Part shown: positions 1 to 8,001 of the stretch, in pieces
Layout: each line of letters opens with the position of its first letter
How positions within the stretch are numbered: position 1 is the stretch's first letter
DNA from: Thioalkalivibrio paradoxus
Lineage (GTDB): Bacteria > Pseudomonadota > Gammaproteobacteria > Ectothiorhodospirales > Ectothiorhodospiraceae
Assembly (NCBI GenBank): GCA_011390565.1
Contig: JAABSC010000001.1
Span: forward strand, 558,001-622,000
Direction: 5' to 3'
Length of the DNA stretch: 64,000 nt
Translations under genes and position numbers: made by a program
The notes under the pieces: model-generated
Told to the model about the DNA's origin: nothing
The model's input: only the letters and a program-made list of their open reading frames with translations
The model's database searches: none

Positions 1-669
1 GATGGCCCGGGCGACATTACCCTGCCCGTAGTTGTAGGCTGCGAGGGCGAGGTACCAGTCGCCGAAGCGGGCGTACAGGCGTTCCAGATAATCCAGTGCG
101 GCATGGGTGGACTGGTACACGTCCCTGCGGCCGTCGTACCAGCTGTCCTGGATGAGCCCGAAATGCGCCCCCGTACTGGGAATGAACTGCCAGATCCCCG
201 CCGCGTGGCCGCTGGAAGTGGCCTCGGCGGCGTAGCCGCTCTCGACGATCGGCAGCAGCAGAAGTTCGCTGGGTAGGCCGCGGCGCTCGATTTCGGTGAG
301 AATGAAATAGGCAAAGGGTTCCGCACGTTCCGAGGAGACCCGAATGATGTTCGGATTGAGACGATAGTGCTGCACGAAGGGTTGCAAACGCGGGTGCGCA
401 AGATCGTCGGTGAACGCGAATCCCAGACGTGCCCGACTCCAGATATCCGGTGCATCCTGGGCGCGCGTTGCCTTCTCGCGCAGCGCGCGCCGGGCGTCTC
501 GCGATAGACTCTCTTCACTGCGGGAGCGGGATCTCGGCGTGGTCTCGGCCCCGCGGTCTGCGGACCCGCTGGCTTCGGTGGTTCTGCCGGAATCGCGAAT
601 GCTGCAGCCGGTCCCCACGAGGAGGACGGCCGCAAGTGCTACGGACACAGGAACAAGTCGGGTAATCAT
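1..669 (-). CDS. mltD: Membrane-bound lytic murein transglycosylase D (partial, C-terminus beyond window)
   Basis: This is the N-terminal part of a lytic transglycosylase that cleaves the MurNAc-GlcNAc bond of peptidoglycan, forming 1,6-anhydroMurNAc. The frame runs off the left edge after 223 residues, so the C-terminal LysM repeats usual in MltD cannot be seen. A hydrophobic signal (residues 4-21) ends at Cys22 in a GTGC context, a poor lipobox, so lipidation is likely but not certain. The Slt-type core is clear: Glu143 in LPIVESGY is the expected catalytic acid, followed by AAGIWQF (156-162) and LALAAYNYGQGNV (207-219). The start ATG overlaps that of the divergent methyltransferase; an in-frame ATG 12 bases further upstream is an alternative start. 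Confidence 0.9.
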   Translation of the reverse strand, partial: MITRLVPVSVALAAVLLVGTGCSIRDSGRTTEASGSADRGAETTPRSRSRSEESLSRDARRALREKATRAQDAPDIWSRARLGFAFTDDLAHPRLQPFVQHYRLNPNIIRVSSERAEPFAYFILTEIERRGLPSELLLLPIVESGYAAEATSSGHAAGIWQFIPSTGAHFGLIQDSWYDGRRDVYQSTHAALDYLERLYARFGDWYLALAAYNYGQGNVARAI

Positions 670-1390
670 GGGCCTGAAGCATAGTCCAGAGAATGACTTT
701 GAACAAACCGGCCGCGTGGGTTGCCTGCGTCGCTGGTATGACGGCCCCCAGGGTCAGCACGTTCTCGAGGCCCTGGTCCGCGAGATCGCGACCCACTGTG
801 TCCTGCATTTCGGCGATGCCTTGCTCGAGGTGTCCCCGGTGAGCCTGGTGTCGAAGGATCGGTTCGGGTCCGTCTGGACCGTCCGGGTGGGCTCGGAAGC
901 GGCCGAACTGCGTGCCGAGGAACATCGACTGCCGTTGCCCGCGGAGAGCTTCTCCTGCGTGATCCTCGCCCATGCCTGCATGGATCCGGAGCAGGCCGAG
1001 CACAGGATTGCCGAGGCGGCTCGCGTGCTGGCGCCGGAGGGTCGGCTGTTTCTGTTGGAATCCGGCGCCTGTCGGTCGGCGCGGGGTGCGAAGCGGGGCG
1101 CCCCGCTTCCGGTGGGCCTGCAGCGGGGACTGCACCGTCGCTGGGCCCAGCAGGCGGGTCTGAGTGTCCGCCGCCAGCCTGCTCTGAGCCTGCTGTCGAG
1201 CCGGCTTCCGCCCGGCTGGTACCGGGCGCTGGCGAGAGTGGATCGCCTGGGGGCTCCCTGGTTCCCGGTGCTGGGCACCTGCGTCCTCACCGTCGCGCAG
1301 CGCCGCGACGCTCTGCCGCTCTCCCCGAGCCGGCGCTGGCGTTCGCTGCGCATGCCCGTGCGGGCACCGGGGGGGTCGCAGTGGGCGTGA
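668..1390 (+). CDS. Class I SAM-dependent methyltransferase, YafS-like
   Basis: A 240-residue protein with a diverged Rossmann methyltransferase fold. The segment [17 protein letters not shown] (about residues 93-109) and the following [13 protein letters not shown] match the usual post-motif region in which a catalytic-domain strand precedes a 'pG' turn, but motif I is degenerate. In enterobacteria the order mltD, gloB, yafS, rnhA, dnaQ is known; here the same neighbours flank this gene, with gloB missing, which supports a YafS-type assignment. No substrate is known for this family. The chosen ATG overlaps the start codon of mltD on the other strand in a CATG, so each promoter must lie inside the other gene. 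The 3' end overlaps rnhA by 10 bases, suggesting coupled translation. Confidence 0.72.
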   Translation: MGLKHSPENDFEQTGRVGCLRRWYDGPQGQHVLEALVREIATHCVLHFGDALLEVSPVSLVSKDRFGSVWTVRVGSEAAELRAEEHRLPLPAESFSCVILAHACMDPEQAEHRIAEAARVLAPEGRLFLLESGACRSARGAKRGAPLPVGLQRGLHRRWAQQAGLSVRRQPALSLLSSRLPPGWYRALARVDRLGAPWFPVLGTCVLTVAQRRDALPLSPSRRWRSLRMPVRAPGGSQWA

Positions 1391-1842
1391 GCGGCGATAC
1401 CGTCGAGATCTTCACCGACGGCGCTTGCCGCGGGAATCCCGGTCCGGGTGGCTGGGGTGCGATCCTGCGCTATCGCGGCCGCGAGCGGGAGCTGAGTGGC
1501 GCCGAGTCTGAGACCACGAACAACCGTATGGAACTCACGGCCGCGATTGAAGCCCTTCGGTCCCTGAAAAGGCCTTGCCCGGTCGAGTTGGTGACCGACT
1601 CACAATACGTCAAGCAGGGCATCACCGCCTGGCTTCCGGGCTGGAAGCGACGCGGCTGGCGGGCCTCGAGCGGCCAGCCGGTCAAGAACCAGGATCTCTG
1701 GGAGCAGCTCGACGCTTTGACCCGGACACACCGGGTCGACTGGTTCTGGGTCCGGGGCCACAGTGGGCATCCGGAAAACGAACGGGCCGATCGCCTGGCA
1801 AACCAGGCGATCGACCAACTGCTGGCCAGACCCTCAACCTGA
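1381..1842 (+). CDS. rnhA: Ribonuclease HI
   Basis: RNase HI degrades the RNA strand of RNA-DNA hybrids, removing R-loops and primer remnants in the cytoplasm. The 153-residue product has all catalytic residues of the family: Asp13 in [14 protein letters not shown], Glu51 in [11 protein letters not shown], Asp73 in TDSQYV, His127 in [10 protein letters not shown] and Asp137 in ERADRLANQ. The basic handle region PGWKRRGWR (residues 86-94) is also present. The GTG start lies in a 10-base overlap with the methyltransferase gene; a second in-frame GTG six bases later is possible. It is followed after 17 bases by dnaQ in the same orientation, whereas in E. coli these two genes are divergent. Confidence 0.97.
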   Translation: MGVSGDTVEIFTDGACRGNPGPGGWGAILRYRGRERELSGAESETTNNRMELTAAIEALRSLKRPCPVELVTDSQYVKQGITAWLPGWKRRGWRASSGQPVKNQDLWEQLDALTRTHRVDWFWVRGHSGHPENERADRLANQAIDQLLARPST

Positions 1843-1859
1843 GCCCAAGGAGCCCGGAT

Positions 1860-2570
1860 TTGCGACAGATCGTACTCGACACCGAAACCACTGGCCTCGA
1901 ACCCTCGGAAGGTCACCGGATCATTGAAATCGGGTGCCTGGAGATCGTGAACCGGCGTGTGACCGGGGAACGACTGCATGAATACCTCCAGCCGGATCGC
2001 GACATCGACCCTCGGGCGATCGAGGTGCACGGCATCACCGACGCGTTTCTGCGCGACAAGCCCCGGTTCGCCGATGTTGCCGACCGGTTCCTGGATTTCG
2101 TCGCAGGCGCCGAGCTGGTGATCCACAACGCAGCTTTCGACGTCGGTTTCATCAATCATGAACTGGGCCTGGCGGGGGCACGCGTCCGGCGCATCGAAGA
2201 CGTCTGCAGCGTCCTGGATACGCTGAAACTTGCACGCCAGATGCATCCGGGAAGCCGGAATTCCCTGGACGCCCTCTGCAAGCGCTATCAGGTCGATGCG
2301 TCCAGCCGCACGCTCCACGGTGCTGTGCTCGACGCGGAATTGCTGGCCGATGTCTATCTCTCGATGACCGGTGGCCAGGTGGCTCTGGGGCTGGAGTCGG
2401 TCCGTACGGCCACCGAAAACATCGAAGTCGTGACGAACACGTGGCGATCGTCGGCGCCGTTGCGCGTGATTGCACCTTCCCCCGACGAAGAGGCCGCGCA
2501 CATGGAGATGCTGAAGCTCCTCGACGAGGCGTCCGGTGCGCCCTGCCGCTGGCGCCAGCTGGCCGACTGA
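1860..2570 (+). CDS. dnaQ: DNA polymerase III epsilon subunit (3'-5' proofreading exonuclease)
   Basis: Epsilon is the proofreading subunit of the replicative polymerase core and binds the alpha subunit. The 236-residue product carries the DEDDh exonuclease set: Asp7 and Glu9 in VLDTETTG, Asp94 in NAAFDVGF, and His153 with Asp158 in LHGAVLDAE. Length agrees with E. coli DnaQ (243). I start it at a TTG because AAGGAG lies seven bases upstream and because the protein then begins MRQIVLDTET, matching the family; the frame stays open upstream through rnhA but that part has no similarity to the family. The C-terminal 60 residues should hold the alpha-binding segment, which is poorly conserved. It converges with smpB. 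Confidence 0.95.
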   Translation: MRQIVLDTETTGLEPSEGHRIIEIGCLEIVNRRVTGERLHEYLQPDRDIDPRAIEVHGITDAFLRDKPRFADVADRFLDFVAGAELVIHNAAFDVGFINHELGLAGARVRRIEDVCSVLDTLKLARQMHPGSRNSLDALCKRYQVDASSRTLHGAVLDAELLADVYLSMTGGQVALGLESVRTATENIEVVTNTWRSSAPLRVIAPSPDEEAAHMEMLKLLDEASGAPCRWRQLAD

Positions 2571-2584
2571 GCGGGCCCCGGGGT

Positions 2585-2601
2585 TTCGCAGGGTCTGCGA
2601 A
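2585..2601. terminator. Candidate bidirectional stem-loop between dnaQ and smpB
   Basis: A 7-bp perfect stem (TTCGCAG/CTGCGAA) with a GGT loop lies in the 36-base gap between the convergent dnaQ and smpB genes. Neither side has a T-run, so if it ends transcription it does so weakly or with Rho. Confidence 0.3.
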
Positions 2602-2606
2602 CGCAG

Positions 2607-3086
2607 TCAACCGTGTTTGAGAATCCGGCCTCGCTCGCGCTGCCAGTCACGGTCCTTGTCGGTCGCGCGCTTGTCGAATTCCTTCTTGCCCTTGGCCAGA
2701 CCGATTTCGAGCTTGGCCCGACCGCGCTTCCAGTAAAGCGCGAGCGGCACCAGCGTATAGCCCTTGCGTTCCACCGCCCCGATCAACCGATTGATCTCGG
2801 AGCGCTGCAGCAGCAGTTTGCGCGTGCGCGTCGGGTCCGGGCGGATGTGGGTGGACGCGGTCGTCAGCGGGCTCACGTGGGCGCCGAAGAGCCAGACCTC
2901 GCCGTCGCGCAACAACACGTAGGATTCGCTCAACTGGGCCTTGCCGGCGCGCAGGGACTTCACCTCCCAGCCCTCGAGGACGATCCCGGCCTCGAGTCGA
3001 TCCTCGATGAAGAAGTCGTGCCGGGCCTTGCGGTTGAGCGCGATGGTGCTCGACCCGTCCGGTTTCTTCGCATTTTTCTTGGCCAT
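2607..3086 (-). CDS. smpB: SsrA-binding protein SmpB
   Basis: SmpB binds tmRNA and brings it to stalled ribosomes for trans-translation. The 159-residue product shows the family landmarks: an N-terminal [19 protein letters not shown] segment, [23 protein letters not shown] (here split around the LEGWEVKS core), and the basic C-terminal tail [20 protein letters not shown] that becomes helical in the ribosome. The tmRNA gene is not in the window. No strong Shine-Dalgarno sequence precedes the ATG; a TATACT hexamer on the coding strand lies only eight bases upstream. The gene is divergent from the sodium symporter and ratA, similar to the smpB/ratA divergence known in enterobacteria. Confidence 0.97.
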   Translation of the reverse strand: MAKKNAKKPDGSSTIALNRKARHDFFIEDRLEAGIVLEGWEVKSLRAGKAQLSESYVLLRDGEVWLFGAHVSPLTTASTHIRPDPTRTRKLLLQRSEINRLIGAVERKGYTLVPLALYWKRGRAKLEIGLAKGKKEFDKRATDKDRDWQRERGRILKHG

Positions 3087-3216
3087 AACGTCTCAGTATA
3101 CCAACGTGAGCCCATCCGCTCGCGTGCGCGGCTGGATGCGCCCCTCGTGATGGGGTGAGTTGAGACCCCGCGGACCTTGCCGCACAATCCTGCGAAAAAC
3201 AGGGGGTAACACAATC

Positions 3217-4575
3217 ATGCCAGCAGCGGTGTCCATCCACGGGCAATGGTCGACCCGGTTAGCTTTCATACTCGCGGCGACCGGCTCGGCGGTCGGCCTG
3301 GGCAACGTGTGGCGTTTCCCCTACATCGTCGGAGACAACGGCGGTGGTGCGTTTGTCCTGGTATACCTGCTCTGCATCCTGATGATCGGCCTGCCGATCA
3401 TGATGGCCGAGATCCTCCTCGGACGCCGGGGTCGGCAGAGCCCCATCAACACGATGCTGACGGTGGCCCGCGAAGAAGGTCTCGGTCGTGGTTGGGGCTT
3501 GATGGGGTGGATCGGCGTAATCGCCGGCTTCCTGATCCTGTCCTTCTACAGCGTGATCGCCGGCTGGGCATTGGCATATGTCTTCAAGGCGGGAAGCGGC
3601 GGTTTCACCGGGCTTGATGCCGAGGGTTCCTCGGAAATGTTCGGGGCGATGCTGGCGAACCCCGAAGCCCTGCTGGCCTGGCACACGATCTTCATGGTCA
3701 TGACCGCGATGGTCGTGGCGCGCGGCGTGCGCTCCGGCCTCGAACGCGCCGTGACCATTCTGATGCCGGCTCTGGTGGTGCTGCTCGTCATCCTCGTCGG
3801 GTACTCGATGGCCCATGGGGATTTTCTCGGGGGCGTGGAATTCCTGCTTCGGCCGGATTTTTCGGCGCTCTCGGCGAACGCGGTTCTGCTCGCGATGGGC
3901 CAGGCATTTTTCACCCTGAGTCTGGGTATGGGCGCCATCATGGTGTACGGCAGCTATCTCAGCAGTGATGCCTCCGTGGCCAGGACTTCAGCAGCGGTGG
4001 TGGCCTCCGATACTCTGGTGGCCCTGCTCGCCGGCCTGGCGATTTTTCCGATCCTGCTGGCGGCGGGGCTGTCCCCGGGACAAGGGCCGGGGCTGATTTT
4101 CGTGACGCTTCCCCTGGCCTTTGCCGAGATGCCTCTGGGCCTGTTCTTCGGGACCCTGTTCTTCGTATTGCTGGTGTTCGCCGCCTGGACCTCGGCCATT
4201 TCCCTGATCGAGCCCGCGGTCGCCTTTCTCGTCGAAAACCTGGGGCTGACCCGCGTGTTCGCCACCACCGCCGTGGCAATGCTCGCCTGGCTGCTGGGCA
4301 TCGCGGCCCTGCTGTCGCTGAATGTCTGGTCGGGCTTCACGCTGTTCGACAAGGGTGTGCTCGACCTGCTCGATTACGTGACGGCGAACATCCTGCTCCC
4401 GCTGGGCGGTTTCCTGATCGCGATTTTCGTGGGTTGGCGCATGAGCCGGAGTTCCGTGATGAGTGAACTGCGTTTGCGGAACATACGGGCGTTTCGCGTG
4501 TGGTTCTTCCTGGTACGTTATCTCGCGCCCGTGGCGATCGTGGTCGTGTTCCTGCGTGCGGTTGGCCTGATCTGA
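3217..4575 (+). CDS. Sodium-dependent transporter, NSS/SNF family
   Basis: A 452-residue integral inner-membrane protein of the neurotransmitter:sodium symporter family, which includes LeuT and takes up amino acids or related solutes with Na+. The signature first transmembrane segment is present: GSAVGLGNVWRFPY (residues 23-36) with the following NGGGAF loop; about 11-12 hydrophobic segments follow. The substrate cannot be told from sequence. The ATG is preceded by AGGGGG ten bases upstream; an in-frame start 19 codons earlier would add a polar stretch unlike the family. The stop codon overlaps the ratA start (TGATG), so the transporter is co-transcribed with ratA, an unusual insertion between smpB and ratA. 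Confidence 0.9.
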   Translation: MPAAVSIHGQWSTRLAFILAATGSAVGLGNVWRFPYIVGDNGGGAFVLVYLLCILMIGLPIMMAEILLGRRGRQSPINTMLTVAREEGLGRGWGLMGWIGVIAGFLILSFYSVIAGWALAYVFKAGSGGFTGLDAEGSSEMFGAMLANPEALLAWHTIFMVMTAMVVARGVRSGLERAVTILMPALVVLLVILVGYSMAHGDFLGGVEFLLRPDFSALSANAVLLAMGQAFFTLSLGMGAIMVYGSYLSSDASVARTSAAVVASDTLVALLAGLAIFPILLAAGLSPGQGPGLIFVTLPLAFAEMPLGLFFGTLFFVLLVFAAWTSAISLIEPAVAFLVENLGLTRVFATTAVAMLAWLLGIAALLSLNVWSGFTLFDKGVLDLLDYVTANILLPLGGFLIAIFVGWRMSRSSVMSELRLRNIRAFRVWFFLVRYLAPVAIVVVFLRAVGLI

Positions 4576-5021
4576 TGTCCACCCGTATCCAGCGTTCGGC
4601 CGTGGTGTCCTACTCGGTCGAGCAGATGTTCGGACTGGTGAATGACGTGGAGGCGTATCCCGAATTTCTGCCACATTGCCGCAGCGCGCGCGTCCTCGAG
4701 CGCGGCGAGCAGGAGATCAAGGCGCGGATCGAACTCGCGAAAGGTGCGCTGCACAAGTCCTTCACGACCCTGAACCGTCTGGAAGCGCCCAGTCGGATCG
4801 AGATGAGGCTGGTCGACGGGCCCTTTCGGCGGCTGCACGGCGCCTGGCAGTTCGTCGATCTGGGTGCGGGCAAGACGCGTGTGATGCTGGACCTCGAGTT
4901 CGAGTTTTCCAACCGCCTGGTGGCGCTGGCCCTGGGCCCGATATTCAATCAGCTGGCGAACTCTCTGGTCGACGCGTTCGTGGGTCGGGCCCGCGCGAAG
5001 CACGGTGTCGTCGGTGTCTGA
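4575..5021 (+). CDS. ratA: RatA-like ubiquinone-binding START/Coq10 domain protein
   Basis: A 148-residue single-domain protein of the polyketide cyclase/START-like family (Coq10/RatA). The N-terminal VSYSVEQMFGLVNDVEAYPEFLPHC pattern (residues 11-35, quoted only in part here: FGLVNDVEAYPEFLPHC) and the late NRLVALALGPIFNQLANSLVDAF helix are typical. Eukaryotic Coq10 binds ubiquinone and supports respiration; the E. coli homologue was described as RatA, reported to bind 50S subunits, but a lipid or quinone role is equally plausible. It overlaps the upstream transporter stop by one base and is followed by the RnfH-family gene, the same pair as ratA-ratB in E. coli next to smpB. Confidence 0.9.
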   Translation: MSTRIQRSAVVSYSVEQMFGLVNDVEAYPEFLPHCRSARVLERGEQEIKARIELAKGALHKSFTTLNRLEAPSRIEMRLVDGPFRRLHGAWQFVDLGAGKTRVMLDLEFEFSNRLVALALGPIFNQLANSLVDAFVGRARAKHGVVGV

Positions 5022-5361
5022 AGGCACGAGAACGGCCCTGGACCGGATACGGGTCGAAGTGGCGTACGCGCTGCCCGATGAGCAGCTGCTGCTGTCCGTC
5101 GACCTTCCGTCGGGGGCTACCGTCGCGGATGCACTCGAGGCCTCGGGAATCCGGGAGCGTTTTCCGGATCTGGATCTGGACAACGCCAAGGTGGGCATTT
5201 TCGGCAAGCTGACCCGGGGGGATACGGTGTTGAAGGCCAGGGATCGTGTGGAGATCTACCGTCCCCTGATCGCAGACCCCAAGGAAGTGCGGCGCAAGCG
5301 CGCCGCGGAGGGCAAGCCAACGCGGAAGGGAGGCGCCGGCAGCGCGGATTCAGGCGCGTAA
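5014..5361 (+). CDS. RnfH-family ubiquitin-like protein (RatB/YfjF-type)
   Basis: A small beta-grasp (ubiquitin-like) protein of the RnfH family, about 115 residues. The domain covers IRVEVAYALPDEQ through LKARDRVEIYRPLIADPKE, ending in the family motif RVEIYRPL-ADPK; the remainder is a basic, glycine-rich tail. Despite the RnfH name, the function is unknown and there is no rnf cluster here. Its place after ratA and near smpB is conserved in many gammaproteobacteria. The start is uncertain: GTG codons occur at 5005 and 5014, both inside the end of ratA, and neither has a clear Shine-Dalgarno sequence, which fits translational coupling. Confidence 0.85.
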   Translation: MSEGTRTALDRIRVEVAYALPDEQLLLSVDLPSGATVADALEASGIRERFPDLDLDNAKVGIFGKLTRGDTVLKARDRVEIYRPLIADPKEVRRKRAAEGKPTRKGGAGSADSGA

Positions 5362-5390
5362 TGACGACCGCCGCCGCGGTGGTCGTCGTC

Positions 5391-5708
5391 TCAGCGGGCC
5401 GCGCTGTCCGCGATGCGAGAGACCCGGCCGGCCTCGAAGAAAACCGAGACCCGGCGCATTTCCGTGGCGCCCCGGCCGGGACGGTTGTAATAGACGTAAT
5501 CCCAGCGATCCTCGCGCAGGAATGCACCACGGACCTGAGGCGTTCCAAGCAGGAACTCGACCTGCTGCGGTGTCATGCCCTCGCGCAGCTGCGCGACCTG
5601 TTCGTCGGCGATGGCGTTGCCTTGCTGCACGTCGAGGCGGTAGGTGATTCCGCCGCAGGCGGTGAGCAAGCTTGCGATCGCCGCAATAGAAATGAGAATC
5701 TTGAACAT
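5391..5708 (-). CDS. bamE: Outer membrane protein assembly factor BamE (lipoprotein)
   Basis: BamE is a lipoprotein of the BAM complex that inserts beta-barrel proteins into the outer membrane. The 105-residue product starts with a lipoprotein signal whose lipobox LLTAC places the modified cysteine at residue 18, followed by the SmpA/OmlA fold: LDVQQGNAIADEQVAQLREGMTPQQV, LLGTPQV and WDYVYYNRPG are all typical of the family (listed as separate short motifs). The chosen ATG gives the signal peptide at the very N-terminus; an upstream in-frame start would add 20 residues before it. The gene is divergent from fur, a pairing conserved in many proteobacteria. Confidence 0.95.
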   Translation of the reverse strand: MFKILISIAAIASLLTACGGITYRLDVQQGNAIADEQVAQLREGMTPQQVEFLLGTPQVRGAFLREDRWDYVYYNRPGRGATEMRRVSVFFEAGRVSRIADSAAR

Positions 5709-5818
5709 CAGGCGGGTGCGTCCCAGGATTTGGATCCAATCGTCGCGCCCGATGGTACAACAATCCACCCGTGTTCAGCAGCTACGGGCCAGACCGCCGG
5801 GGCGGTGAAGGAGCTCCC

Positions 5819-6244
5819 TTGGAATCCCAGAACCTGAAAAAAGCAGGCCTCAAGGTCACGTTGCCCCGCATGAAGATCCTGGAGATCCTGGAGCGGTCGG
5901 AGACGCGGCACCTCACCGCCGAGGCCATCTACCGAGAGTTGCTCGATTCCGGCGAGGAGATCGGACTTGCGACCGTGTACCGCGTATTGACCCAGTTCGA
6001 AGCGGCCGGACTGGTTTCGCGTCTGCATTTCGAGGGTAACCAGGCGGTGTTCGAGCTCGAGCGCGGAAGGCACCACGACCACATCGTCTGCAACGAGTGC
6101 GGGCGGGTCGAGGAGTTCTTCGATGAGACGATCGAGCAACGTCAACGCGAGATGGCCCGGGAGCATGGATTTCAGATCAAGGATCACGCACTGGTGATCT
6201 ACGGCGATTGTCTGGATGAAAACTGTCCCCACCGGGTCGTCTGA
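5819..6244 (+). CDS. fur: Ferric uptake regulator Fur
   Basis: Fur is the iron-responsive repressor, binding DNA as a dimer when loaded with Fe2+. The 141-residue product has the winged helix (KKAGLKVTLPRMKILEIL, residues 7-24, through VYRVLTQFEAAGLV) and metal ligands: His85, His86 and His88, Cys91 and Cys94, and a C-terminal Cys131/Cys136 pair as in zinc-structured Fur. I start at a TTG because AAGGAG lies five bases upstream and the protein then begins MESQNLKKAGLKVTLPR, matching Fur of other gammaproteobacteria; a GTG 16 codons earlier has neither support. It is divergent from bamE and convergent with recN. No clear Fur box was seen in the bamE-fur gap. Confidence 0.96.
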   Translation: MESQNLKKAGLKVTLPRMKILEILERSETRHLTAEAIYRELLDSGEEIGLATVYRVLTQFEAAGLVSRLHFEGNQAVFELERGRHHDHIVCNECGRVEEFFDETIEQRQREMAREHGFQIKDHALVIYGDCLDENCPHRVV

Positions 6245-6283
6245 GGGCAACCCCCGCCGGGCCGCGTGCGGATGGCGGACCGG

Positions 6284-7978
6284 CTAGCCCTTGGCTGGCA
6301 CCGTCTCCAGCATTTCCCGGGCATGGGCGCGGCTGCGCTCGGTGATGCGAAGCCCGCCAAGCATGCCGGCAATGGCTTCGACCCGGCCCTCCGCGTCCAG
6401 GGTGGTGATTTCGGTCCGGGCCGATCCCTCGTTATGGCGCTTGCTGACCTGGAGCTGCCCGTGGGCCTGCGCCGCCACCTGCGGTAGATGGGTGACGCAG
6501 AGCACCTGATAGCGCTCGCCGAGCCCGCGCAATTTCCGTCCCACGACCTCCGCTACGGCACCGCTGATGCCGCTGTCGACCTCGTCGAAGATCAGGGTGT
6601 CCACTGTCTGCGCGGCGCTGGCGAGAACCTGCAAGGCCAGACCGATGCGGGACAGTTCGCCTCCCGAAGCGACTCGGGCCAGTGGTTGAGGCGCGCTTCC
6701 GGGGTTGGCTGCGACCTGAAACTCGATCCGGTCGCGGCCGTGGGGTCCGGCGTCACCTTCCAGGTTCTGCAGGTCGACCCGGAAACAACCCCCGGTCATG
6801 CCCAGTTCCTGCATCGATTGGGTCACCGCCCGGTTGAGCTTTTTCGCAGCCTTGCGGCGAGCGGCGGAGAGTGCGTCGGCGGCTGATGCGTATTCTGCGC
6901 GGGCTCCGGTGAGCCGCTGCTCCAGCTCCTCGAGCGCGGCGTCGCCGGCATCGATTTCCGCGAGTTCGCCGTCCATCCGCTGAAGGAGCGCAGCGAGATC
7001 ATCCGGCTCGACGCGATGCTTTCGCGCCAGGCGCAGGTAGTCGGCGATGCGGGCATCGATTTCGCCGAGGCGTTCGGGGTTGCTCTCGACATGATCCGCG
7101 AGCCGCCGCAGCTGATCCCCCGCATCCCGCAGCTGGATACGGATGGATTCCAGTGCTTCCACCACTGGGCCGATACGACGGTCATGGCGGGCGACCTCGT
7201 GCAGCCCGGCCAGCAACCGGCTCATTCCCGTATCGATGCCCGTGTCCGCATCGATGGTTCCGTGCGCCGCTTGCAGCGCGGCGAGTACCTCTGTTGCATG
7301 GGCCAGGATGCTCTGTTCCGCGGTGAGTTCCTCGAATTCACCGCCACGGGGTTCGAGTTCGGCGATCTCGGCGCTCTGGAAGCGGAGCAGGTCGAGGCGA
7401 TCGCCGTTCTGCGCCATCCGGTCGCAGGTCGCCTGCAGTCGCTGCTCGGCGGCGCGCATCCGGTCGTGGGCTTCCGTAGTGGCCCGTAACAGGCCGGGAT
7501 CGACGAAGCCGTCCAGCATTTCCCGCTGGGCCGATCGCTGCAGCAACAGCTGGTGGGCGTGCTGGCCGTGAATGTCGACCAGCCAGTTGCCGAGGCTCCT
7601 GAGCTGGCTGATCGTGACCGGGCGACCGTTGATCCAGGCTCGGCTCTTGCCCTGTGCGGTGATCACCCGTCGGAGCAGGACGGTTTCTCCCTCGACGGCG
7701 GGCGAATCGCCGACCGCCTCGGCAAGCGCCTGTTCCTGCAGCCACCCGAGCGCCGGATGGCCCGATGCGAGATCGAATTCGGCGCCGAGATCGGCTTGAA
7801 CCGCGCCTTCCCGAACGGAACTGCTCTCGCCGCGATCCCCCAGCAGCAGTCCGACCACGTCAATCAGGATCGACTTCCCGGCGCCGGTTTCGCCGGTCAG
7901 GGCAATCATGCCCGCGCCCAGCTCCACCTCGAGGTGTTCGATGATCGCGAAATCCCGGACCGTGATATGCCTCAGCAT
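6284..7978 (-). CDS. recN: DNA repair protein RecN
   Basis: RecN is an SMC-like ATPase that acts early in double-strand break repair. The 564-residue product (E. coli 553) begins MLRHITVRDFAIIEHLEVEL and has Walker A GETGAGKS at residues 29-36, a long central coiled-coil region rich in Ala, Glu, Leu and Arg (about 150-370), and a C-terminal ATPase half with the ABC signature VASGGELSRIGLAL and Walker B-like LIFDEVDSGISG. It lies 23 bases downstream of nadK on the same strand, an order (nadK-recN) known in E. coli, so the two are probably co-transcribed. No LexA box could be identified with confidence. Confidence 0.97.
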   Translation of the reverse strand: MLRHITVRDFAIIEHLEVELGAGMIALTGETGAGKSILIDVVGLLLGDRGESSSVREGAVQADLGAEFDLASGHPALGWLQEQALAEAVGDSPAVEGETVLLRRVITAQGKSRAWINGRPVTISQLRSLGNWLVDIHGQHAHQLLLQRSAQREMLDGFVDPGLLRATTEAHDRMRAAEQRLQATCDRMAQNGDRLDLLRFQSAEIAELEPRGGEFEELTAEQSILAHATEVLAALQAAHGTIDADTGIDTGMSRLLAGLHEVARHDRRIGPVVEALESIRIQLRDAGDQLRRLADHVESNPERLGEIDARIADYLRLARKHRVEPDDLAALLQRMDGELAEIDAGDAALEELEQRLTGARAEYASAADALSAARRKAAKKLNRAVTQSMQELGMTGGCFRVDLQNLEGDAGPHGRDRIEFQVAANPGSAPQPLARVASGGELSRIGLALQVLASAAQTVDTLIFDEVDSGISGAVAEVVGRKLRGLGERYQVLCVTHLPQVAAQAHGQLQVSKRHNEGSARTEITTLDAEGRVEAIAGMLGGLRITERSRAHAREMLETVPAKG

Positions 7979-8001
7979 GCCTGCTCGTGCTCCGGGTGGG
8001 T

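Noticed and set aside
6254..6278. CCGCC/GGCGG stem between fur and recN as a bidirectional terminator.
   Set aside because: Short stem with mismatched interior and no T-runs.
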